DNA of 64,000 bases from Acidobacteriota bacterium (GCA_027307335.1 DAHUXD010000018.1:1-64000); one strand, 5' to 3'; counted from the first letter of the stretch, positions 53,228-61,512 are shown. Translations and numbers: made by a program. Notes: a model not told the origin generated them from the sequence alone.

Positions 53228-54534
53228 TCTCCCCGGATCGCCGGGCGCCGTACCTCGCCCTCGCGCACCGCGACTATCGCCGGCTGATCGTCTCGCAGCT
53301 GCTGTCGCTGACCGGGTCGCAGATGCAGGTCGTCGCGATCAACTGGCACGTGTACCTCCTGACGAAGTCGCCGCTCGCGCTCGGGTTCGTCGGACTCACG
53401 CGCGTCGTGCCGATCGTCGCGTTCTCGCTCTGGGGCGGCGTCGTCGCCGACCGGCACGACCGGCGGCGCGTCATGATCGCGACGCAGGTCGCGATGACCG
53501 CGGTCGCCCTCGGGCTTTGGGCGGGCACCGTCTCGAACCGCGAGACGCTGTGGATGCTGTACGTCCTGAACGCGTGCTCCGCCTCCGCGGTGGCGTTCGA
53601 CGGTCCGTCGCGGCAGGCGCTCATCCCGCGTCTCGTCCCTCCCGGCGACCTCCCGGGGGCGTTGTCGCTGAATCTCTCCGTCTTCCAGGCGTCTCTCATC
53701 GGCGGACCGGCGCTCGCGGGCCTGCTCATCGCGCACATGGGCGCCGGCACGCGCGGCCTGGCGCTCATCTATCTCATCAACGCCCTCTCCTTCCTCGCGG
53801 TCATCTACGCCCTCGTCACGATGCACACCTCGGGCGCCCCCGAGCCCGGCGCGCACCATTCCGAGACGTTCGCCGCGCTGCGCGAGGGCCTGCGGTTCGT
53901 CTTCACGACGCCTCTCATGGTCTGGACGATGGGCCTCGACTTCCTCGCGACGTTCTTCTCCGGCGCGACGTCGCTGCTGCCGATCTTCGCGGACCAGGTC
54001 CTGAAGGTCGGCGCGAGGGGATACGGCATCCTCGCGGCCGCGCCGGCGATCGGCGCGCTCGCGGGATCGATCTACCTCTCGGTCCGTCCGCTGCCGCGCA
54101 GGCAGGGACGCATCTTCCTCTGGTCGGTCGCGGCCTACGGCGCGGCGACGGTCGTGTTCGGGCTCTCGCGGAGCTTCGGGCTGACGCTCGCCGCGCTCGC
54201 CGGCGTCGGGCTCTCGGACGCGATCTCGACGGTCATCCGCCAGACGCTCCGCCAGTTCATCACGCCCGACCGCCTGCGCGGCCGGATGACGTCCGTCAAC
54301 ATGATCTTCTTCATGGGCGGCCCGCAGCTCGGCGAGCTCGAGGCGGGGTTCGTCGCGTCGCTCTTCGCGTCGGCGGTCGTGGGCGTCACGGTGTCGGTCG
54401 TCTCGGGCGGCGTCGCGACGGTCGCGATCGTGGCGGCGGTCGCCGCGGCGGCCCCGGTCGTCCGCCGCTACGACTTCTGGGACACGGCGCCGGAGGGACG
54501 CGAGGAGAATCTGGACGCCCCGGCCGTCCCCTGA
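53224..54534 (+). CDS. MFS exporter (EntS-like)
   Basis: A 436-residue transporter of the MFS_3/EntS group with about twelve helices. Diagnostic stretches are LTGSQMQVVAINWHVYLLT, the loop GGVVADRHDRRRVMI and RGRMTSVNMIFFMGGPQLGE. The TTG start overlaps the sortase stop (TTGA); the ORF-track start lies inside the sortase gene. EntS-type proteins export siderophores or drugs; substrate here unknown. The coupling to a sortase is unusual and may only reflect gene packing. Confidence 0.9.
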   Translation: MISPDRRAPYLALAHRDYRRLIVSQLLSLTGSQMQVVAINWHVYLLTKSPLALGFVGLTRVVPIVAFSLWGGVVADRHDRRRVMIATQVAMTAVALGLWAGTVSNRETLWMLYVLNACSASAVAFDGPSRQALIPRLVPPGDLPGALSLNLSVFQASLIGGPALAGLLIAHMGAGTRGLALIYLINALSFLAVIYALVTMHTSGAPEPGAHHSETFAALREGLRFVFTTPLMVWTMGLDFLATFFSGATSLLPIFADQVLKVGARGYGILAAAPAIGALAGSIYLSVRPLPRRQGRIFLWSVAAYGAATVVFGLSRSFGLTLAALAGVGLSDAISTVIRQTLRQFITPDRLRGRMTSVNMIFFMGGPQLGELEAGFVASLFASAVVGVTVSVVSGGVATVAIVAAVAAAAPVVRRYDFWDTAPEGREENLDAPAVP

Positions 54535-54552
54535 GGGGCCTCCGCGGGAGCC

Positions 54553-54586
54553 TTGACACTGTATTAGTGTACTAATACACTAGTAC
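54553..54586 (+). promoter_or_regulatory. Sigma-70 promoter with overlapping dyads, leaderless start
   Basis: TTGACA (54553-54558), 17 bp, TACACT (54576-54581); the GTG start of the GntR gene lies 6 bp after the -10, so transcription and translation should begin together. The spacer holds overlapping inverted repeats GTATTAG-N4-CTAATAC (54561-54578), AGTGTA-N4-TACACT (54566-54581) and GTACTA-N6-TAGTAC (54569-54586). Binding there would block RNA polymerase. Confidence 0.75.
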
Positions 54587-54587
54587 A

Positions 54588-54968
54588 GTGCTGAGCCTCG
54601 ACAAGTCGGACCCGGCGCCGATCTGGAGCCAGATCGAGGAGGGAGTCCGCCGCCGGGTGGCCTCCGGCTCGCTGAAGCCGGGCGCCGCGGTGCCCTCGGT
54701 GCGCGACCTCGCACGCGACCTGAACATCAATCCCGCCACCGTGGCGAAGGCCTACCAGCGGCTGACCGAGGCGGGCGTCCTCGTCGTGCGGCGCGGCGAC
54801 GGCACCTACGTGGCCGAGTCGCCACCGGCGATGAGTCGTGCCGAGCGCGCGCGGACCCTGCGCGACGCCGCAGCGCGCTACGCGAGCCTCGCCGCCACTC
54901 TCGGCGTCGACGAGGGGGAAGCGGCCGACGCGCTCGCTTCCGTGTGGAGGAAGGGGGCGAAGGCGTGA
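54588..54968 (+). CDS. GntR-family regulator, YtrA subfamily
   Basis: A 126-residue protein: winged helix PIWSQIEEGVRRRVASGSLK, PSVRDLARDLNINPATVAKAY and VRRGDGTYVAE, then two short helices, the minimal YtrA layout. YtrA regulators typically repress the ABC operon they head. Here the gene is immediately followed by an overlapping ATPase gene (GTGA). It starts at a GTG 6 bp from a strong -10, with dyads in the promoter that are natural operator candidates. Confidence 0.92.
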   Translation: MLSLDKSDPAPIWSQIEEGVRRRVASGSLKPGAAVPSVRDLARDLNINPATVAKAYQRLTEAGVLVVRRGDGTYVAESPPAMSRAERARTLRDAAARYASLAATLGVDEGEAADALASVWRKGAKA

Positions 54969-55879
54969 CCGAGCCGATCCGAATCGACAGCCTGACGGTC
55001 CGCTACGGACGCGCCGAGGCCTGCACCGGCTTGTCGCTCGTGGTCGAACCCGGCATCGTCTACGCCCTGCTCGGTCGAAACGGAGCCGGCAAGTCGTCCC
55101 TCGTTCGCTGTCTGCTGGGCGAGCAGAAGCCGACGTCGGGGACGACTCTCCTGTTCGGCCGCGATTCCTGGACAACCCGGCGAACCGCAATGACCCGCAC
55201 GGGCGTGACGCCGGAAGAGCCGGACGCGCCCCCGACGATGACGGCGCGCGAGCTCTCGGACTTCTGCCGTCGCGTCTACCCGAAGTGGAACGACGGCGCC
55301 GTCGCGGCCCGCCTCGAACGCTTCTCCGTTCCGCCTCGCGCGCCCTTCGGCAAGCTTTCCCGTGGCCAGAAGGCGCAGGTGATGCTCGCGCTCGCGCTCG
55401 GCCATTCGCCCGAGTTGCTGATCCTCGACGACCCGACGCTCGGCCTCGACGCGGTCGCGCGCCGGGCCCTCTACGACGAGATCGTGGGCGAGCTCGCGGA
55501 CCGCGGCACGACGATCTTCCTGACGACCCACGATCTCAGCGGCTTCGAGGGCCTCGTCACGCGCGTCGGCATCCTGAAAACGGGACGACTCGTTCTCGAC
55601 GAGGACATCGAGGCGCTCAAGTCCCGCTTCCGCCGCATCCGCTACACGAATCGGCTGACCGAGACGCGGACCGCCTTCGGGACGGAGCTCGACGCGTTCG
55701 ATGCGGCGAACGTCAAGGTGCGCGGCTGGGGGATCGAGGCGGTCGTCTCGAACTTCGACGATGCGGCCTTCGAGCGGTTCCGAACGATCGACGGCGTCGC
55801 CGAGGCCACGGCCGAGGCGTTGCCGCTCGAGGACATCTTTCTCGCCGTCGCGGGCGACGCGAAAGGCAGGATCGCATGA
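54965..55879 (+). CDS. ABC transporter ATPase (YtrB-like)
   Basis: A 304-residue ATPase with Walker A GRNGAGKSS near 37, signature LSRGQKAQVML, Walker B LLILDDPTLGLD and switch His in FLTTHDLSG, plus a C-terminal extension (about 215-304) as in ABC-2 type ATPases. The true start is the GTG overlapping the GntR stop. Its stop overlaps the permease gene by ATGA, so the three genes form a tight unit. Confidence 0.93.
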   Translation: MTEPIRIDSLTVRYGRAEACTGLSLVVEPGIVYALLGRNGAGKSSLVRCLLGEQKPTSGTTLLFGRDSWTTRRTAMTRTGVTPEEPDAPPTMTARELSDFCRRVYPKWNDGAVAARLERFSVPPRAPFGKLSRGQKAQVMLALALGHSPELLILDDPTLGLDAVARRALYDEIVGELADRGTTIFLTTHDLSGFEGLVTRVGILKTGRLVLDEDIEALKSRFRRIRYTNRLTETRTAFGTELDAFDAANVKVRGWGIEAVVSNFDDAAFERFRTIDGVAEATAEALPLEDIFLAVAGDAKGRIA

Positions 55880-57741
55880 ACGCGTTCATCGCCATCGTCC
55901 GGCGCGAAATCCTGGAACGACGGACGATCCTCTACGCGGCGGCGATCGCCGCGCTGATGCCGCTGGCCCTTCCGGTGATGCGGGGTCGCTCCGGGCACGC
56001 CGCCGCCGACCTGCGCGGGAGCGCGGCCCTGTTGATCGCGGTCGCATTCGCACTCGGCTTCGCGATCGCGCTGGGGTCCTCGATGCTCGTTCCCCGCATC
56101 GCTTCTCGGCGGATCGGCTTCGATCTCGCTCGACCGATCTCGGGAAGCGCGCTCTGGTTTGCCAGCGCCGGAGCGACGACCCTCCTGGCGTTGACGGCGG
56201 CCGCGATCGTCTGGCTGCCGGCTCGCCTCGTCGGGACGCCCAGCCTGTGGAGCGAGCTCGTCCGGGATCCCGAACTTCAGAGCCTCTCGGCCATCGGATT
56301 TGTCCTCGCGATCCCCGTGCTGTTTTCCGTCGTGCACGGCTTGACGCTGATTTTTCGCTCGCGTTCGCCGGCGCTCGTTCTCGACGTCTTTCTGTTCGCC
56401 AGCATGGGCCTCGGCGTCGCGGCGGTGCTCTCCCGGCTGCCCGAATTCCTCGCGCGGGGCCCTCGGATCGGAGTTCTCCTCGGCCTCGCCGGAGCGGCGG
56501 GCGTCGCGTTCCTCGCGGCGGGACACGCGTCGGTGTCCCGCGGGCGCACGGACATCCGCGCCGCCCACCGCGGCTTCTCGACCGTTCTCTGGCCGATTCT
56601 GGCCGCGGCGGTCATGGCCGCCAACCTCTATGCGAGCTGGGTGATGTCGGCCGGCCCCTCGACGCTCGCCGCCCACGGATTCTGGTTCCGACCCGCCGAT
56701 CAGGGCCCCTGGATCGAGATTTCCGGCCAGGCTCGAGGCGCACGAGCCGAGATCCTCTATGACACGACGACGGGCCGCTTCGAGCGGATGCGAACCGTGG
56801 ACTGGCGCGGCCCGGCGATCTCGGGCGACGGAAAGCGAGCCGTGTGGATCGAAGGAAGCGACCGCCGCGGCCCGCGCGCCTTCTGGATCTGGGCTCTCGA
56901 CGACCCGGCCGCGAGGCCCGTCGCCACCCGGCTTTTCGTCGACGGCTATCCCTCGCTCCTGGAGCTCTCGGAGGACGGCTCGCGGGCGGCGACGTGGGAG
57001 AAGGGCGTCCTCGCGGTGCACGATCTTGCCTCCAGGCGGACGCTCGCATCCGCGAACCTCCCGATTGGCGAGAGGGAGGAGATCCGTGGTCTCTTCGTCG
57101 CCCCGGACGTCTTCCGCGCCTACCGAGTCGGCGATCGGACGATCGAGATCCTTCAGCTCGACGCGGCAGCGCGGAAGCTCGAACGCCGCGGAATCATCGA
57201 AGGGCTGGTCGGACGCTACTTCGTGACCGACGCCTCGGGTTCGCGGCTGCTCAAACTGGGCGGCGGGGTCCGCCTCTACGACGGTGCGACCGGATCGCTC
57301 CTGGCGACGCTGGCCGAGGGGCCGCATCGATTCCGGTGGGCCTCGATGCTGCCGGATCGCCGCATCGTCGTGACCGAGGACGAAGGTCGCCTCCGGCTGT
57401 TCGACGCGGACGGACGAGAGCAGGAGACAATCGCCCTTCCTCCGGACTGCGGCGGCCGGCTCCCCGTCTCGAGAGTCGCGATCGGCGGCGAAGTGGCCCC
57501 CGACCGGCTCGTCGTCGGATGCACCGACGATTCGTCGAAGCGAACGGTTTGGCTCGCGGATCTTCGAGACGGTTCGATCCGAAAGGTCGCCGACGACCTC
57601 TCACCCGCTTGGGCGTTCGGCGCGCGACCTCGGCTCGGCAGCGACGCGACGAAGCTCTTCTACGGCTCCGACGGGCGGTCGCTCGTCCGGTTCGATCCGC
57701 TGACCGGCCAGCGGCGCGTGATTCTCGGCCGGTTCCCGTGA
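55876..57741 (+). CDS. ABC-2-type permease fused to beta-propeller-like domain
   Basis: A 621-residue protein. Residues 1-255 are a permease with about six helices (IVRREILERRTILYAAAIAA at the start; VLWPILAAAVMAANLYASWVM last). Residues 265-621 are a soluble part with repeated strand patterns typical of WD40/PQQ-like propellers: SGDGKRAVWIEG, SEDGSRAATWEKG, GVRLYDGATGSLLATLAEG, DEGRLRLFDADGRE and DLRDGSIRKVADD. By topology it lies on the periplasmic side if the helix count is even. I do not know this fusion as a standard ABC subunit; it may sense or capture substrate outside. Confidence 0.85.
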   Translation: MNAFIAIVRREILERRTILYAAAIAALMPLALPVMRGRSGHAAADLRGSAALLIAVAFALGFAIALGSSMLVPRIASRRIGFDLARPISGSALWFASAGATTLLALTAAAIVWLPARLVGTPSLWSELVRDPELQSLSAIGFVLAIPVLFSVVHGLTLIFRSRSPALVLDVFLFASMGLGVAAVLSRLPEFLARGPRIGVLLGLAGAAGVAFLAAGHASVSRGRTDIRAAHRGFSTVLWPILAAAVMAANLYASWVMSAGPSTLAAHGFWFRPADQGPWIEISGQARGARAEILYDTTTGRFERMRTVDWRGPAISGDGKRAVWIEGSDRRGPRAFWIWALDDPAARPVATRLFVDGYPSLLELSEDGSRAATWEKGVLAVHDLASRRTLASANLPIGEREEIRGLFVAPDVFRAYRVGDRTIEILQLDAAARKLERRGIIEGLVGRYFVTDASGSRLLKLGGGVRLYDGATGSLLATLAEGPHRFRWASMLPDRRIVVTEDEGRLRLFDADGREQETIALPPDCGGRLPVSRVAIGGEVAPDRLVVGCTDDSSKRTVWLADLRDGSIRKVADDLSPAWAFGARPRLGSDATKLFYGSDGRSLVRFDPLTGQRRVILGRFP

Positions 57742-57764
57742 CCGCCGCTATAATCGGTCAACGA

Positions 57765-58004
57765 GTGCCGAAGAGAAAGCGAACGCTGGATCGGCGTCGT
57801 CTCGACGAATGCGACTTCGATCGAGACGTCGCGTACTGGCAGAGACGGGGCGTGCAGGCGCGATGGGCCGAGACGTGGCGCCTTTCCAAGGAAGCGTACA
57901 AGCTGGCGGGCAAGGATGGATCTGAACCCCGACTTCAGCGATCTGTTGTCCGCGTTCAACGAGCGAAGGGTCCGGTTTCTGCTCGTCGGCGGGTACGCGC
58001 TTAG
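57765..58004 (+). CDS. Small basic ORF overlapping nucleotidyltransferase (candidate partner)
   Basis: A 79-residue reading frame starting GTG at 57765 (MPKRKRTLDRRRLDECDFDR) with a middle DVAYWQRRGVQARWAETWRL and a basic tail (VQRAKGPVSARRRVRA). Its last 89 nt overlap the nucleotidyltransferase gene in another frame. TATAAT at 57749-57754 lies 10 bp upstream and no Shine-Dalgarno is visible. Small ORFs with a DFDRDVAYW-like segment recur before this nucleotidyltransferase family as I recall, which supports it. Possible antitoxin-like or regulatory partner; unproven. Confidence 0.55.
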   Translation: MPKRKRTLDRRRLDECDFDRDVAYWQRRGVQARWAETWRLSKEAYKLAGKDGSEPRLQRSVVRVQRAKGPVSARRRVRA

Positions 58005-58389
58005 CTTCTACGGACGACCGCGGACGACGGGTGATCTCGATCTCTGGATCGACCCGACCCCCGAAAATGCGCGGCGCGCTTACCAGGCTCTCGCCGACTT
58101 CGGAGCCCCACTCCAGGAGCTCTCCGTCGAGGACCTCACGACTCCGGGGACCGTCTTCCAGGTCGGCGTCGCCCCCGGGCGCATCGACATTCTCACGTCG
58201 CTGACGGCGCTTCGGTTCGCGTCGGCCTGGAGCCGGCGCCGACGAGCCCGCTACGGGGACACGCCCGTTCCGCTCCTGTCGCCGTCGGACTTCGTCCGCA
58301 ACAAGAGGGCTGTGGGAAGGGCACGAGATCTCGCCGACGCCGAAGAAGTACGGGCCCTGCAGAGGCGCCGGAAGCGTTCGCGCCGTTGA
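57916..58389 (+). CDS. Nucleotidyltransferase (MNT/AbiEii-like, DUF6036-type)
   Basis: A 157-residue protein with the minimal nucleotidyltransferase core: LLVGGYALSFYGRPRTTGDL gives the GG signature (25-26) and first Asp (40), DLDLW the second (42), and GRIDIL the third (91). A basic C-terminal tail follows. Such proteins add nucleotides to RNA, tRNA or proteins and are often toxins or antitoxins. Start ATG at 57916, inside the small upstream frame; the stop overlaps the lysA start (TTGA). Confidence 0.85.
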   Translation: MDLNPDFSDLLSAFNERRVRFLLVGGYALSFYGRPRTTGDLDLWIDPTPENARRAYQALADFGAPLQELSVEDLTTPGTVFQVGVAPGRIDILTSLTALRFASAWSRRRRARYGDTPVPLLSPSDFVRNKRAVGRARDLADAEEVRALQRRRKRSRR

Positions 58390-59618
58390 CCGGCTTTGGA
58401 AGACGCGACGGGCTCCTCGTGTGCGACGGCGTGCCGCTCGAAACGCTCGCACGCGACCACGGAACGCCCCTCTACGTCTACAGCGGGGCCGCGATCGACG
58501 AGAGCTTTCGGCGCTTCGACGCCGCCTTCGCCGCCGTGCCGCACCTCGTCTGCTATGCCGCGAAGGCCAACTCCGCCCGTGCCATCCTGGCGCGCCTCGC
58601 GCGCCTCGGCGCCGGGGCCGACGTCGTCTCGGGCGGCGAGCTGCGGGCGGCGCTCGCGGCCGGCATCTCGCCCGAGCGCATCGTCTTCTCGGGCGTCGGG
58701 AAGACGGACGACGAGATCGCGGCCGGCGTCGCCGCCGGGCTCCTGGCGATCCACGTCGAGTCCGTGCGCGAGCTCGAGAAGGTCTCCGCGGCCGCGGCGG
58801 CGAGCGGGACGGTCGCGCGCGTCGCCCTGCGCGTGAATCCCGACATCGACGCGCGATCCCACCCGCACATCTCGACCGGCCTTTCCGAGAACAAGTTCGG
58901 CGTCGACATCGCCCGCGCGCGAGAAGTCTTCGAACGGAGCCGCGCGCTTCCGGGCGTGCGCATGGCCGGCGTCCAGGCGCACGTCGGGAGCCAGATCTTC
59001 GACGAGGCGCCGCTTTCGCGGACGGCGTGCGAGCTCGCGACGCTCGCCGTCTCGCTCGCCGCCGCCGGCTTCCCGATCGAGACGGTCGACGTCGGCGGCG
59101 GACTCGGCATCGGCGACGGCGCGCTCACGCCGGAGGCGTACGCCGCCGCCGTCCTGCCTCCCCTCCGCCCGCTCCCCTTCCGCGTGCTCGTCGAGCCCGG
59201 CCGCGCCATCGTGGGCCGCGCCGGCGTGCTGCTGACGCGCGTCCTCTACCTCAAGCGGGAGCGCGAGAAGAACTTCGTCGTCGTCGACGCCGGCATGAAC
59301 GACTTCCTGCGCCCGGCGCTCTACGGCGCGGCGCACGCGATCGAGCCGGCCGGCCGGCCGTCGGACGAATCCGTGTTCACGGACGTCGTCGGCCCCGTGT
59401 GCGAGACGGGGGACGCCTTCCTCCGCGACGCCGTCCTGCCGCTGCCGCGCGAGGGAGACGTCCTCGCGATTCACGACGCCGGCGCCTACGGGCACGTCAT
59501 GGCCTCGAACTACAACTTCCGTCCGCGGCCGGCCGAGGTGCTCGTCGACGGCGGAGCGGCGCGGGTGATCCGCCGGCGCGAGGCGCACGAGGACCTCGTG
59601 CGCCTCGAGGCGGAGTAG
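58386..59618 (+). CDS. lysA: Diaminopimelate decarboxylase
   Basis: A 410-residue PLP enzyme making L-lysine from meso-diaminopimelate. The PLP lysine is in VCYAAKANS (about 59); HVGSQIFD, VDVGGGLGIG, the EPGRAIVG phosphate-binding motif and PVCETGD (the dimer-contributed Cys) and GAYGHVMASNYNF are all typical of LysA. The TTG start overlaps the nucleotidyltransferase stop, so cotranscription is possible but biochemical relation is not implied. Confidence 0.95.
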   Translation: MTGFGRRDGLLVCDGVPLETLARDHGTPLYVYSGAAIDESFRRFDAAFAAVPHLVCYAAKANSARAILARLARLGAGADVVSGGELRAALAAGISPERIVFSGVGKTDDEIAAGVAAGLLAIHVESVRELEKVSAAAAASGTVARVALRVNPDIDARSHPHISTGLSENKFGVDIARAREVFERSRALPGVRMAGVQAHVGSQIFDEAPLSRTACELATLAVSLAAAGFPIETVDVGGGLGIGDGALTPEAYAAAVLPPLRPLPFRVLVEPGRAIVGRAGVLLTRVLYLKREREKNFVVVDAGMNDFLRPALYGAAHAIEPAGRPSDESVFTDVVGPVCETGDAFLRDAVLPLPREGDVLAIHDAGAYGHVMASNYNFRPRPAEVLVDGGAARVIRRREAHEDLVRLEAE

Positions 59619-59637
59619 AATCGCAGCAATCTTTCCG

Positions 59638-60144
59638 ATGCGGCGACGGCTCGCGACCAACCTCGTTCTCTTCGCATGGGCCCTCGCCCTCGCGGCGGAG
59701 CAGCCGGCGCTCGTCCTGCGCATGCCCGGCGCCCCGGACCGTCCGATCGCGCCGGCGTCCCTCCTCGGCAAGGCGTCGCGCGACGTCCGCCTCGAGGACA
59801 CGGCGGGCAACGTCACCGTCTACCACGGCGTGCCGCTCCTCGAGGTCCTCGAGCAGGGCGGCCTCGACTTGAAGACGATGGCGGGCGAGCGCAAGACCGC
59901 GGCCTCGGTCGTCCTCGCGTCCGCGCGCGACGGCTACACGGTCGTCTTCTCGGTCGGTGAGCTGCGCGCGAACCGGGCGAACCCGCGCGTCTTCCTGGTC
60001 GCCGAGACCGCGGCCGGTCCCCTGCCGGACAACGAGGGCCCGGCGCGCCTGATCGTCTACGGCGACGTCATCCGATCGGCGTACGGCCTCGCCCGCATCG
60101 AGCTGAAGACGCTGGCGGAGAACAGCCGGGCCGAGAAGAAGTGA
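59638..60144 (+). CDS. Exported molybdopterin-fold protein (sulfite-oxidase-like domain)
   Basis: A 168-residue protein with a short signal peptide (LVLFAWALALAAEQ) and the strand pattern of the oxidoreductase molybdopterin-binding fold: VTVYHGVPLLEVLEQGGLDL, DGYTVVFSVGEL, PRVFLVAE and a final RLIVYGDVIRSAYGLARIEL. The whole protein has no cysteine, so it lacks the molybdenum ligand of sulfite oxidases and YedY, and it probably has no redox cofactor of that kind. TAGAAT lies 16 bp before the ATG. Confidence 0.75.
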   Translation: MRRRLATNLVLFAWALALAAEQPALVLRMPGAPDRPIAPASLLGKASRDVRLEDTAGNVTVYHGVPLLEVLEQGGLDLKTMAGERKTAASVVLASARDGYTVVFSVGELRANRANPRVFLVAETAAGPLPDNEGPARLIVYGDVIRSAYGLARIELKTLAENSRAEKK

Positions 60145-60167
60145 CCGCGGACGCCCCCGCCTGGCGT

Positions 60168-60196
60168 TTGACCCCTCCCGCCAGTTCCTCTAGACT
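60168..60196 (+). promoter_or_regulatory. Promoter for tRNA-His
   Basis: TTGACC, a 17-bp spacer and TAGACT stand 11 bp before the tRNA-His 5' end. This is a clean sigma-70-type arrangement and shows that TAGnnT hexamers serve as -10 elements in this genome. Confidence 0.75.
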
Positions 60197-60207
60197 GCCC
60201 CGCCCGC

Positions 60208-60285
60208 GGTGGGTGTAGCTCAGCTGGTTAGAGCGCCAGACTGTGGATCTGGATGTCGAGGGTTCGAATCCCTCCACTCACCCCA
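60208..60285 (+). tRNA. tRNA-His (anticodon GTG)
   Basis: Acceptor GTGGGTG/CACTCAC (one G:U pair), extra 5' G opposite a C discriminator as required for tRNA-His, anticodon stem CCAGA/TCTGG with loop CTGTGGA (anticodon GTG), T-arm GAGGG-TTCGAAT-CCCTC and encoded CCA. Confidence 0.98.
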
Positions 60286-60313
60286 GGAATTCGGTCGTTC
60301 CGTACGGCTCTTT

Positions 60314-60391
60314 GCGCCCGTAGCTCAGTCCGGATAGAGCGTTAGCCTCCGGAGCTAAAGGTCGCGCGTTCGAATCGCGCCGGGCGCACCA
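60314..60391 (+). tRNA. tRNA-Arg (anticodon CCG)
   Basis: Acceptor GCGCCCG/CGGGCGC, anticodon stem TTAGC/GCTAA with loop CTCCGGA (anticodon CCG), T-arm GCGCG-TTCGAAT-CGCGC, discriminator A and encoded CCA. It lies 28 bp after tRNA-His and is probably cotranscribed with it. Confidence 0.97.
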
Positions 60392-60431
60392 TATTCCCCG
60401 CCGGAGCGCCGAGACAGCGACGAGCTGCAGC

Positions 60432-61067
60432 TCACTCCGGGGGGCGCGGGGCGAGCTCGACGAGGATCTCGTTGCGGCGGAGGAACCAGGGAGTCCAGGG
60501 CGGGTTGTAACGAGCGCTGACGGGCGCGCCGATCGTCTTCTCGCCCTTCGATGTCAGCCATTGCCTCAGCTCGGCCTCCCTGGCTTCGAAGCTCTCGGCG
60601 TTCCAGCGCCCGGAGAACCGTATTGCCCCCATTCGGCGCTCTCCGATCGGCCGCAGGTGAACGGTCGGGTCGTTCGGGACCGGGAGGCGGTCGAGGGAGT
60701 ACTCGCGGGGCATGGTGAAAGCGACCACCCAGGCCGTCCCGCGAGGCTCCTGGGCTACCGGCGCGGTCATGGCGATCCTGCTTCCGGGAGCCTGCTGCGA
60801 GACCGGCGCCGTCATGGCGATTCTCCGGCCGCCGTCGTTGGCGCCGAATATGTAGCTCGCCAGCCGACGGAACCCGGCGTTACCCGCGACGCCCCAGTCT
60901 CCTTCCGCTACGGTCTCGGCAACGATGACCGGTGCGTACTGTCGGATCTCGAAGTCTCCGTCGGCCAGGACGACTTGAAACTTCGGCTCCTCCACCCCGG
61001 AAACGGCGTTCGAGGCCGCCATGGCCCCGACGACCAGGAGGGCTCCGGTAACGGCCGGTTCTCTCAT
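60432..61067 (-). CDS. SOUL-family heme-binding protein
   Basis: A 211-residue protein of the SOUL/HEBP family: EEPKFQVVLADGDFEIRQYA opens the first half, IAMTAPVSQ occurs once and IAMTAPVAQ again shortly after (the conserved MTxPV element, here with a short duplication), followed by FTMPREYSLDRLP and IRFSGRWN. The N terminus (TGALLVVGAMAASNAVSG) looks like a signal peptide. Family members bind heme or tetrapyrroles. Last gene of the minus-strand lipid operon, 37 bp after the DUF2177 gene. Confidence 0.92.
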   Translation of the reverse strand: MREPAVTGALLVVGAMAASNAVSGVEEPKFQVVLADGDFEIRQYAPVIVAETVAEGDWGVAGNAGFRRLASYIFGANDGGRRIAMTAPVSQQAPGSRIAMTAPVAQEPRGTAWVVAFTMPREYSLDRLPVPNDPTVHLRPIGERRMGAIRFSGRWNAESFEAREAELRQWLTSKGEKTIGAPVSARYNPPWTPWFLRRNEILVELAPRPPE

Positions 61068-61104
61068 TGCATGGGCCCGTACGGCACGAGGACGATCGTC
61101 GGCG

Positions 61105-61512
61105 TCACGACCAGGCCCGCGCGCCGGCGACGATCGCGGCGCTCACCGCGGCGGAGAGCGACGCGCCCCACGCCATGTCCGCCAGGGCCGCCGAGACGGG
61201 GAAGTCCCTGAGCAGCGCGAGGCCGGTCAGGTCGAACGCCGCATACGCCGCGAGGCCGAAGAACGCGCCGTGCCCGATCGCGCGCCCGACCGACTGGCGC
61301 TCCGCCGCCGGGGCGGCGACGAAGACGACGAGCGCCGCGACGTAAACGAGGTAGAACAGCACCGCCGGCAGCCACTGGACGTCGGGGCGCATGAGGTGGC
61401 CGATCTGCCGCTGGTAGAAGCCCTTCGCCACGACGCCGAGCCACACGACATCGATGGCGAAGCACGACACCACGCCGACCGCGTACATCTTCAGGAATCC
61501 GGGCATCGTCAC
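61105..61512 (-). CDS. DUF2177 family membrane protein
   Basis: A 135-residue protein with about four helices: FLKMYAVGVVSCFAIDVVWLGVVAKGFYQR begins it, then YLVYVAALVVFVAAP, AFFGLAAYAAFDLTGLALL and a last helix. The D-x-x-W-L-G and AAYAAFDLTGLALL segments match DUF2177 as I know it. The GTG at 61512 is chosen because it overlaps the preceding stop (GTGA) with AGGAGG 7 bp upstream; ATG 61506 is the alternative. Members often accompany fatty-acid-modifying methyltransferase genes. Confidence 0.88.
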   Translation of the reverse strand: MTMPGFLKMYAVGVVSCFAIDVVWLGVVAKGFYQRQIGHLMRPDVQWLPAVLFYLVYVAALVVFVAAPAAERQSVGRAIGHGAFFGLAAYAAFDLTGLALLRDFPVSAALADMAWGASLSAAVSAAIVAGARAWS

